Source: Beroe forskalii
Lineage: Eukaryota; Ctenophora; Nuda; Beroida; Beroidae
Assembly (NCBI GenBank): GCA_011033025.1
Contig: WFMF01000641.1
Coordinates: forward strand, 1 to 64,000
Direction: 5' to 3'
Length of the DNA: 64,000 bases
Position numbers and translations under genes: made by a program. A model generated the notes under the pieces. That model saw only the letters and a list, made by a program, of their open reading frames with translations. It ran no database searches and was not told the DNA's origin. Shown here one piece after another: positions 56,152 to 64,000 of this stretch (positions within the stretch are counted from its first letter, which is position 1; every line of letters starts with the position of its first letter).

Positions 56152-57549
56152 ATGGCTTTGCAGGGTCCATCTACAAGTAGGGATGAGGAATCTGTATCTC
56201 AAGGGCAAGTCCCTCGTGTTCTTGTCAAAAAATCATTCATTGAGGAAAACAAGAAGATGAAACTGGATTTCTTGAATCAGTTTGAGGATTGCAGTATCAG
56301 CCATATTAGCATATTCTATGAAAGGCTGCTCCGTAAATATAGGGCGTGGTACAATGGCAATTGCGAAGGTGATCATCTTTGTTATTCATCTGAAGATAGT
56401 GACGAAGATGTTGAAAAGGAAAAAGAGAAACAGTTTAGAGAAACGGTACTAAAAAATTACATCCACCCTGACGATGATTGCGACAATAGTGATGATGGGT
56501 TGGACAATGCGAGGAGAACAGCAATGCACTGGAGGGAAACGTCTGGTGAAGCAGACAAATTAAGGCGTTTCAATTCATATAGCACACCTCTTATAAATTC
56601 ATTCATGGATGAGATCTCAAGTATTACTGATAACAGAGACGCCGTATTCACTCTAAGGATTGACCTTCTCAGCATAAAGCAGCAGATACAAAGGGTTGTC
56701 AGAGTTCCAGCGGCTTTGTCTTTGGCAACATTCCAAGAAAAGGTCCTTTCTCCTTTGTTTCAATACCGTCCAAGCAGTTATGTTTTTTACCTTGCTTCGA
56801 ACAAGTATGTTGACAGAGAAAAGCCTGATAATGACAAGGAGGACATTTGCATTGCATCTATTGAAAGGAACGATTTCCCCTCTGTCATTTTCAACCTTGA
56901 TAATGAGTTTGGAAAAAACAATCGTGGACGCGAAAACATTGTGGATGACCGGCAGGTAGCTCTTTTCCAAGTTCTTCATTGTATAGATGACTACTTTTAC
57001 TACAAACATGGTTGGGAAAGTGAGAGGGTTTTTTATGGTGGGTATAAAGAGAGTAGAATACCCTTCAAGATAACTGTGGTTAACATTGAAAAGAAGGCAT
57101 CTGGTACTGAGCTTAAAGATGTTAGAGTCCTAAGCGGGAGAGGTCCTATACCTGACCAACGTAGTGTCGCCACTTGGAGCGAAAAATATGAAGGAAGATT
57201 AATACAAGGTATGGAAGCCTTTTCTATGTTTATTGAATTCTGCAGATATCCAAGTAAATATTGTCCAAGACTCGTTGCGATAGCAAGACAGCATATGAGG
57301 CTTCAGGAAGGTGATGAACTTGATTTTGATAGATTTGATGTGAAAGCAGCAAATAAACGGATACGTGAAGCCTTATACAAAGAGCTTGAATCTCAAGAGC
57401 CATTGCCTTGTGTTCTTGTCAAACAATCATTTGTTGAAGAAAACGAGAAATTTAAAATGGCTTTCTTGAATCAGTTTGTCAATGGCAGTGTTGCACTTAG
57501 TAAAAAGTTCTATGAAAGGCTGCCCAAAATGATGAAAAGGAGCATTTAG
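56152..57549 (+). CDS. MYND-family paralogue lacking its zinc finger, likely truncated
   Basis: A single 465-residue frame beginning MALQGPSTSRDEESVSQGQV. It matches one ~470-residue unit of the gene at 60694: VLVK(Q/K)SF(V/I)EEN, the acidic DDDC(D/N)NSDDGLD segment, LRIDLLSIKQQIQRVVRVPA, YVFYLASNKYVD and VRVLSGRGPIPD. After ANKRIREALYK it jumps straight to CVLVKQSFVEENEKFKMAFL, the opening of the next unit, so the MYND finger is missing. It stops soon after at LPKMMKRSI. This looks like an internal deletion plus a truncation. The function is unknown. The upstream CTATAG acceptor suggests a 5'UTR exon. Confidence 0.8.
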   Translation: MALQGPSTSRDEESVSQGQVPRVLVKKSFIEENKKMKLDFLNQFEDCSISHISIFYERLLRKYRAWYNGNCEGDHLCYSSEDSDEDVEKEKEKQFRETVLKNYIHPDDDCDNSDDGLDNARRTAMHWRETSGEADKLRRFNSYSTPLINSFMDEISSITDNRDAVFTLRIDLLSIKQQIQRVVRVPAALSLATFQEKVLSPLFQYRPSSYVFYLASNKYVDREKPDNDKEDICIASIERNDFPSVIFNLDNEFGKNNRGRENIVDDRQVALFQVLHCIDDYFYYKHGWESERVFYGGYKESRIPFKITVVNIEKKASGTELKDVRVLSGRGPIPDQRSVATWSEKYEGRLIQGMEAFSMFIEFCRYPSKYCPRLVAIARQHMRLQEGDELDFDRFDVKAANKRIREALYKELESQEPLPCVLVKQSFVEENEKFKMAFLNQFVNGSVALSKKFYERLPKMMKRSI

Positions 57550-57676
57550 AAAACGGGGCTAAAAGAACATAGACCCCCGAGGTTTCAACAATGTGATGAG
57601 GGGGCTGGGGGCATATCTTATCCTCTTATCATTTCACTAGGTGAGTTTTGCATAGTTATATCAATTTTGTTTGCAG

Positions 57677-58286
57677 TTGACTGAGCAGCTGAAGACCCTC
57701 AAGTGTGAGCTGGATAGTAGGGAGAATGACATCGCTCTTCTCAGGTGAGATTCTTGATGAAGCAACAGCAAAGATCATGAACCAAGTCGCTAACATGCTA
57801 TATAATTTTCATGAAATGTGGTGGGAATTTGTATACCTAAACTCTTTGCTAGTTGCCACAAAGCCACTAGCTCACCATTCCATATCAAAGCTCATACCTT
57901 ACTTATGATTCAAACCTGATTGATCCCCTCATGTTGCAGTCCACATATGAGTATATGTCAATAATTAGTTTATAAAATTAAATTGAGATCTGTGATTCAA
58001 AGCTGAAAATTTCCACGATTAAACAGTAAAATGATATAGGTACAAGAATTCCTCTCATGAACTAATTATTATTCATGAACTAATTATTATTCATGAATAA
58101 ATACTTAAATAAACCTCCATTGAAATATTCCACTCCACAAGAATTGTGTCAACACAAGGAGTAAGTCATGAACCTATTTCTCATTTTGACCTTGAAAATC
58201 ATCCCCAATGTTTTTTCAGGTCATCTAACTTCTCACTGGAAAGTGAAGTCAAGTCCACAAGGAATCAAATAGCTGGACATGCTCAG
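57677..58286 (+). pseudogene. Duplicated coiled-coil exons 2' and 3' (57677-57744, 58220-58286)
   Basis: Both exons keep their frame, phase and splice sites: LTEQLKTLKCELDSRENDIA then LL, and SSNFSLESEVKSTRNQIAGH then AQ, identical in protein to the first copy. Exon 1 is not duplicated. They could be spliced into a longer coiled coil, since 68+67 bases add 45 whole codons, or be inactive. Confidence 0.7.
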
Positions 58287-58315
58287 GTAAAATAGCATTA
58301 TATGAGTATATGACC

Positions 58316-58720
58316 CTATTCATGGGCTTAGATCAGAACAGCAACACCACAAAGGTGCCACAGCATTGCCACATTAATGCCATGGTGATGCCACAGCAAC
58401 GCCATGGTGAAGTCATGAGGACACCACGGTTGCGCCACGACAAAGCTACCAAGGTGCCGTGCCAGGGTGATGCTATGGTGATGCCACGAAAAAGCCACGA
58501 CAATGCCACTGTGAAGCTACAAGGCGTTTCTCTCGTGGCCTTTCCAAGACAGCGTCACAGTGGCCTTCTCGTGGCATCACTGTGGTTTCCCCATGGCACT
58601 GCCCTGGCGCCTTGGTAGCTTCCTTGTGGCTTCAAAGTGGTATTATCATGGCTTCACCATGGCATTACCGTGGCGCCCTTGTGGCGCTGCTGTTCTGATC
58701 TTTGCCCCTATTCATTAATA
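58316..58720. repeat. Foldback block, copy 2
   Basis: It matches copy 1 with substitutions; its ends GATCAGAACAGCAACACCAC and GCGCTGCTGTTCTGATC pair better than those of copy 1. Flanked by CCTATTCAT on both sides, as in copy 1. Confidence 0.8.
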
Positions 58721-58913
58721 GGTAGGTAGGTACTCATCATTCTACTAAAAAACAATACTTTGTAAAAAATCTTCCATTATTATTATGCATTCTTAGACGT
58801 TTACACAAGCTGTTCCACAGTTCACTGTTCATAGCAGGCCGTCATGCTGACTGCAATTTGTACCTTCATGTAACTTGATATTCCTCTGGAGTTATTAAAC
58901 TTGCAATAAGTGA

Positions 58914-60236
58914 ATAAAACAAAAGTTCAGAATAAAACAAAAGTTTATTTCGCATTTCTTTATACACACCTAAATACTGAATATATACAAAATATGATAA
59001 AAATTCTGGTTTCAGGGTAATATTGAAATCAATATGATATTAGAATATTCTAATAGGGGGATTCTGGTTTCAGGGTGATAGGAAACTCTAACATTGTAGT
59101 TAATACAGATGATAGGTTCTGATATCAGGGTGTAGGGGAATTGTATAACATTGGGACATTCTAACAAAGTGATCAGGGAGTAAAATTTCTTTGATTTTGA
59201 CTTAGCCCACGCCTTTAGATGACCTCCTACCTAGTGAGGGAGAGCTTACAAGTGCTGGCGAAACGCAAGGTCGCAAGGTTGGAGGCTTATTAAGCTCTTT
59301 AAGTGTACCAGCACTTGAAGCTAGGGATAGTCTTTGTTTCTAGTATATATCATTATAAGAATATTTTATTGTGTTTGTATAATGTAGGCGAAGTCAATTT
59401 TCTTAAAATGGATGAGTTTCAAACTTTTTCAACATACTTAATGTTAAACTCATTAAGTTACATAATATCAACTTATTAAATAAACAACATTATGTCAACA
59501 AATGTAAAACATTTTATGAATTTGGCTGAATGTTTCAATGTAACAAGAGACTGGACATGGTTTTCATTTTATTGTGATTACAGATAACTTAATTATGTGT
59601 AACTGCTGCAAATTCTCAAATTAAACGCAGTGCACGAGAAATAGGCGGTATGACGTCATCAACTCACTACATCATGATATGATAATGGCTGTCATCTTTC
59701 CTGCCTACTTTTCATGCACAGGGTATAGTCTTTAATTTATGGAGGCTTCGAGATAAAGTTTAGTACTGATGATACTGCAGAGTGTTACAGGTCCCATGCT
59801 GCCAATCACATGGATCACCTTCGTTTTGGATTTTGAATTTTTTCTTTGATTTGTGATTTAGTAGGACCTATTTTGAATGAAAAATCATAAATTTTGATGA
59901 GTTCTCGACAACATTCCATATGAGGCTACCTATATAGAAAAAGCTATTAGATGGGGTAGGGAGTTAACAGTCTGGTTTCTTTTCCATTCCTTTTGGATAG
60001 TAAAAAGTTTTCGAACATACATATGGGGGTTCTAAATTTGAGTATTTTGAAAAATTTCGTTACCGCAGGTAGATGTGAAGGTTTCGGACATTCATTATAC
60101 CATTTTTATTAAAAGTGGTTTGCTGTTCTCCCTTTTGTAGAACTCAGGGCCAAGGCATTGGTTGTCAATATCTCTTGTCCTGGCACAGGTTTTAAATTTG
60201 TCAAGATAGGCTTCTTTATCTCCAAATAAAATTCTC
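58914..60236. other. ~1.3-kb segment present only in duplication unit 2
   Basis: The units match up to GTTATTAAACTTGCAATAAG and again from ATATGTGTGTACGGTGAAAA. The extra DNA starts with AATAAAACAAAAGTTCAG twice in tandem and contains one TGACGTCA element (59651). A minus-strand ORF (60095-60277) ends inside it with MRILFGDKEAYLDKFKTCAR-type text that I do not recognise. It is either an insertion in unit 2 or a deletion from unit 1. Confidence 0.6.
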
Positions 60237-60693
60237 ATATGTGTGTACGGTGAAAATTCAATATTCAGTGCTTTCATAATTGAAATTGCCTTGTTAGCTT
60301 GTTCTCTTTTTATTCATTGATGTTTGGGTATGTTGTGAACACTGCTGTTGTCTGAGGTACTGCTGTGTTACTGTAATATTACAACACTTTGTGACCCTTC
60401 ATTCGCTATGTATGTTATGATCATATATTTGCAAACAAATATATCATATAAAATTATCAATGTAGGAAATGACTTATCATATAGGCAAAAATCAGGTTAT
60501 TTGGGATTATAATTCTCACCAGTAACCACTCCCTGAGTCCCTTGGACTAAGTTCTTCAAGATTTCAAGGGTTCTATGGACTGAAATATACACTAAAATCC
60601 ATTGAACTGCAAATCTGACGTTAACTATAATCATCTTAAATAGCTTAATTCCCTATAGCAAAGTACAACAAGATATCATTGGAGAATCAGCAG

Positions 60694-63618
60694 ATGTCTT
60701 TGCAGGGTCCATCTTCTAGTAGAGATGAGGAATCTGTATCTCAAGGGCAAGTCCCTCGTGTTCTTGTCAAACAATCATTCGTTGAAGAAAACAAGAAGTT
60801 AAAACTGGATTTTTTGAATCGGCATGTCAGTACCAGGCTTAGTAAAAGTTACTATAGAAGGCTACTCAGTAAATACATGGCATGGTACAATAAGAATTGT
60901 GGAGGTGAACCTCTTTGGTATTCATTTGATGATAGTGACGAAGATCATGAAAAGGAGAAACAGTTCAGAGAAACGTTGCTCAAAGATTACATTGACCCTG
61001 ATGATGATTGCAACAACAGTGATGATGGCTTGGACAGTTCGAGGGCAGAAACACAACAATTTGACGAAGCTCCTGATGAATTATCAATAAGCTACGAAAA
61101 ATTTATTGCTGATAAAAATGGATGTCAAACACCTGCTACAGAATCATTCATGAACGAAATATCAAATATTACTGAAAACAGAAAAGCCATATTGACTCTT
61201 AGAATTGACCTTCTCAGCATAAAGCAGCAGATACAAAGGGTTGTCAAAGTTCCTGCAGCTTTGTCGTTGGCAATATTCCAGGAAAAGGTTATTTCTCCCT
61301 TGTTTGAATACCGTCCAAACAGATATGTTTTCTACCTAGCTTCCAACAAGTATGTTGACAAAGAAAAGCCTGAGAATTGCGATAAGGATATATGTATTAC
61401 ATCTATTGAAAGGAACGGTTTAGGGCTTGGTAGTTCTGTTGAAGGAAACAATCGTGGAGGTGAAAACATTGTTGACGACCGGCGGGTTGCTCTTTTCCAA
61501 GTTCTTCATTGTGTAGATGACTACATTCATTACAAACATGGTTGGGGATGTGAGAAAGAATATAATACGAGTAGAATTCCCTTCAAGATCACTGTGGTTA
61601 ACATCGAAAAGAAGGCATCTGACCCTGAGCTGAAAGATGTAAGAGTCGTAAGTGGGAGAGGTCCAATACCAGACGAACGTGGCGTTGCCACTGGGAGGGA
61701 TGATCTATATGAGGAAAGGATGATACTAGGTATGGAAGCCTTTTCTATGTCTATTGAATTTTGCCGAAATCCAAATAAATATTGCCCCAGAATCGTTGAG
61801 GTTGCAAGACAACATCTGAGGCTTCAAGCGGGCGAAGAACTAGATTTTGATAAATTTGATGTGAAAGCAGCAAATAAGCGGATTCGTGAGGCCTCATACG
61901 AAATGCCCATCATGAAAGGTACCATTACTTCAGCTGATTTAGAGTTTTGTGGGACTCTTGGTTCTGATCTTAATGAAATGAGTAAGGTGACCCGGATGGA
62001 AAAGTGCATGGCTTGTGGGAAACGGGAGCATGAGTTGGGAGCTGGAAGGAATCTAGCCCGCTGCGGCAAATGTAAAGCAGCCTACTATTGCGATTCTGAG
62101 TGTCAGACAAAAGACTGGCTTTCACACAAAGCTGTTTGTGTGAAGACCAAAATCAAGGGTCCCTCTACTAGCACAGATGAAGACTGTTCATCTGAAGAGC
62201 AAGTCCCTCGGGTTCTTGTCAAATCATTTGTTGAAGAAAATAAGGAGATAAAGCTGGAATTCTTGAGTCGATTCCGTGGAAAACAATATGAAGAAAGCAA
62301 GAAGACACCTGATCCTCACTGGAATAGTAAGTTATTTTTTGGAGAGCTGTACCATAAACACAGAGCGTGGTACCATGAGAATTGTGATGGTGAACTCAGT
62401 TGTTCCTCACCTGATAGTGATGATGTTGATGAAGAAGAATACGAAGTGATACATTCTCAAGAAATAAAATATTTCATTTCCCCTTGCGATGATAGCAACA
62501 ATAGTGATGATGGGTTGGAATTTTTGAGGCAATACACACGAGACCGTAACGACTTTGCTAATAATCGATCTCCTGAGGAAAAAATGATAATGGAATCAGA
62601 TGGTACACCTGTTACAAATTCATTCATGAACGAAATTTCAAACATCAATGCGAACAGAAATGCAATGCTGAATTTAAGAATTGATCTTCTCAGCATCGAC
62701 CAACAAATACAAAGAGTTGTCAGGGTTCCAGCGGCTTTGTCGTTGGCAAGTTTACAGGAAAATGTAATTTGTCCTTTGTTCGAATACCATTCAAAACCAA
62801 ACAGATACGTTTTCTACCTTCCTTCAAACAAGTATGTCGACAAGGAAAAGCCTGAGGATTACCGCGAGGATATTTGCATTGCATCTGTTGGTATGATGGA
62901 TTTTTCATTAGTGAATAAGAGAAGAGCTCAGGTTCGTGGAGGTGAAAACGTTGTAAACGACAGGCGAGTAGCTCTTTTCCAAGTTCTCCATTGTATAGAT
63001 GACTACCTTTACTACTATCATGGTGATGCAGATGATGATAGACTTCCCTTCAAAATAACTGTCGTTAGAATTGAAAAGAAGGCACATGGTGCTAAGTTGA
63101 ATGATGTAAGAGTGTTAAGTGGGAGAGGTCCTGTACCAGATGAAAGTATTGTTACCAAAATCCATGAGTGGGAAGATTCATATTCAAAAGACAGCCATAA
63201 TCTGTCAGGCATGGAAGCCTTCTGCTGGTTCATTGATGTATGTCAAAATCCAAATAACCATCATCTGAGTCTCGTTAGAGAAGCAAGACAAAATCTAAGA
63301 CTTCAGGAAGGCGAAGAACTCGACCTTGATAAATTTGATGTGAAAACAGCAAACACCCGGATTCATGAAGCTTTAAACAAAATGCCTTATATGAAAAGTA
63401 CTGTTGCTCCATTGTCTACGATTCATGGTATTAATGAACTGAGTAGTCAGACACAACCGAAAAGGTGTATGGCTTGTAGAATGAGCGAGATTTGGATCTG
63501 CAATGGTCTATCCCGTTGTAGTAGATGCAAAACAGTCTACTATTGCGATTCTCAGTGTCAAACAAAAGACTGGCCTATACACAAAGCTTTTTGTGCGAAG
63601 ATAAAGATCAAGAAATAA
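60694..63618 (+). CDS. Tandem-duplicated protein with two MYND zinc fingers
   Basis: From the ATG at 60694 the frame gives 974 residues in one exon; it is open 15 bases further upstream, but only from a TTG. It consists of two ~480-residue units. Each has VLVK..FVEEN, an acidic NNSDDGL(D/E) stretch, LRIDLLSI(K/D)QQIQRVV, YVFYL.SNKYVDKEKPE, VALFQVLHC(V/I)DDY, SGRGP(I/V)PDE and ends in a MYND finger. Finger 1 is KCMACGKRE..RCGKCKAAYYCDSECQTKDW..H..C; finger 2 is RCMACRMSE..RCSRCKTVYYCDSQCQTKDW..H..C; all eight Zn ligands are present in both. MYND fingers bind proline-rich peptides. I do not recognise the remaining ~400 residues of the unit. AATAAA follows at 63635. Confidence 0.88.
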   Translation: MSLQGPSSSRDEESVSQGQVPRVLVKQSFVEENKKLKLDFLNRHVSTRLSKSYYRRLLSKYMAWYNKNCGGEPLWYSFDDSDEDHEKEKQFRETLLKDYIDPDDDCNNSDDGLDSSRAETQQFDEAPDELSISYEKFIADKNGCQTPATESFMNEISNITENRKAILTLRIDLLSIKQQIQRVVKVPAALSLAIFQEKVISPLFEYRPNRYVFYLASNKYVDKEKPENCDKDICITSIERNGLGLGSSVEGNNRGGENIVDDRRVALFQVLHCVDDYIHYKHGWGCEKEYNTSRIPFKITVVNIEKKASDPELKDVRVVSGRGPIPDERGVATGRDDLYEERMILGMEAFSMSIEFCRNPNKYCPRIVEVARQHLRLQAGEELDFDKFDVKAANKRIREASYEMPIMKGTITSADLEFCGTLGSDLNEMSKVTRMEKCMACGKREHELGAGRNLARCGKCKAAYYCDSECQTKDWLSHKAVCVKTKIKGPSTSTDEDCSSEEQVPRVLVKSFVEENKEIKLEFLSRFRGKQYEESKKTPDPHWNSKLFFGELYHKHRAWYHENCDGELSCSSPDSDDVDEEEYEVIHSQEIKYFISPCDDSNNSDDGLEFLRQYTRDRNDFANNRSPEEKMIMESDGTPVTNSFMNEISNINANRNAMLNLRIDLLSIDQQIQRVVRVPAALSLASLQENVICPLFEYHSKPNRYVFYLPSNKYVDKEKPEDYREDICIASVGMMDFSLVNKRRAQVRGGENVVNDRRVALFQVLHCIDDYLYYYHGDADDDRLPFKITVVRIEKKAHGAKLNDVRVLSGRGPVPDESIVTKIHEWEDSYSKDSHNLSGMEAFCWFIDVCQNPNNHHLSLVREARQNLRLQEGEELDLDKFDVKTANTRIHEALNKMPYMKSTVAPLSTIHGINELSSQTQPKRCMACRMSEIWICNGLSRCSRCKTVYYCDSQCQTKDWPIHKAFCAKIKIKK

Positions 63619-63634
63619 GTTAGATTTCGATGAC

Positions 63635-63640
63635 AATAAA
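63635..63640 (+). terminator. Polyadenylation signal of the double-MYND gene
   Basis: AATAAA lies 17 bases after the TAA stop. Confidence 0.65.
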
Positions 63641-64000
63641 CAAATTTTGTGTATTTCTGTTTTTCGTATTTCTCTGTTGTATAATTTTGTCATTTTTGAT
63701 AAAAAAAATAACTAGATCAATGATCAGATATTCTAGCAGTCTGATGTTCATAAGTCGCATTGTTTAATAACCGATGATTGAAGTAAATTCTAATTTTCCT
63801 CTAATTGCGACGTACAAGGGAAATGAAAGGTTAATGGTCTTCAATTAAAATTCGATGTTCGACATCATCTTCAGTGCTGAAATTTTACAATACGAATATT
63901 TAAATTTTAATAAATTATGATATGCAAATCCCTAAAATAAGTAAAATGAGTAAAATAAAAGATGAACTAAAAGCTACGTTAAAATTATAACATAAAACTG
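63641..64000. other. AT-rich flank
   Basis: Nothing recognisable; A/T-rich with short repeats such as AAAATGAGTAAAATAAAAG. Confidence 0.6.

Larger units (their letters stand above)
54374..57615 (+). repeat. Segmental duplication, unit 1
   Basis: The unit starts TCTTATCCTCTTATCATTTC at about 54375 and includes coiled-coil exons 2-3, a foldback block and the shorter MYND-family gene. The same start text recurs at 57616, 3,240 bp later, where unit 2 begins. Similarity spans introns and exons, so it was DNA-level tandem duplication rather than retrocopying. Confidence 0.88.
57616..63640 (+). repeat. Segmental duplication, unit 2
   Basis: It matches unit 1 from the shared start through coiled-coil exons 2'-3', the foldback block, the AACTTGCAATAAGTGA text, the MYND-gene leader and the gene itself. 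It is longer by a ~1.3-kb segment (58914-60236) and by the second half of the MYND-family gene. Confidence 0.86.

Noticed and set aside
1-64000. Operon-like or viral organisation
   Set aside because: Genes are intron-split, widely spaced and of animal families; no viral hallmark or bacterial gene was seen.

Overview
This is animal nuclear DNA. The protein genes are split by GT-AG introns and belong to metazoan families: tensin, cyclin E, a DEG/ENaC channel, a class A GPCR and MYND-finger proteins. The rest is AT-rich non-coding sequence with minisatellites, MITE-like inverted repeats and a tRNA-derived SINE family. Repeat content and exon divergence suggest an invertebrate, perhaps an early-branching one, but the sequence alone does not fix the phylum. 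There is no sign of bacterial or organellar DNA.

Layout. 1-7122: non-coding, ending in 22 copies of a 40-bp repeat. 7123-12146 (+): tensin-like gene in three visible exons (PTP, C2, proline-rich linker, SH2, PTB). 12200-25000: non-coding, with MITEs, a satellite and a SINE. 25272-51276 (-): a complete cyclin E coding region that I reconstructed in 12 exons (1,308 nt, 435 residues); it was not obvious from ORFs. Its ~20-kb intron (27601-47598) holds two genes on the opposite strand: a DEG/ENaC subunit (33593-35419) and a GPCR (45899-46954). 52495-52970: CpG-rich repeated block between the divergent cyclin E and coiled-coil genes. 53991-58286 (+): exons of an unrecognised coiled-coil protein, two of them duplicated. 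56152-57549 and 60694-63618 (+): two related MYND-family genes, carried in the two units of a tandem segmental duplication.

Main observation. Short tandem duplications fall repeatedly on gene boundaries. The 40-bp array upstream of the tensin exon is an amplified 3' splice site plus the first 22 bases of that exon. The same exon's donor is copied twice more downstream. In cyclin E, one exon has its donor duplicated and its acceptor copied twice. A 16-bp repeat flanks a possible 3'UTR intron in which both the spliced and unspliced forms keep the same stop codon. The GPCR's last 18 codons plus stop are repeated in its 3'UTR. Together these suggest a genome in which local duplication keeps creating candidate splice sites and gene ends.

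Cautions: the tensin gene has two single-base frame breaks beside short homopolymers, which may be assembly errors. Family calls rest on remembered motifs, not database searches.
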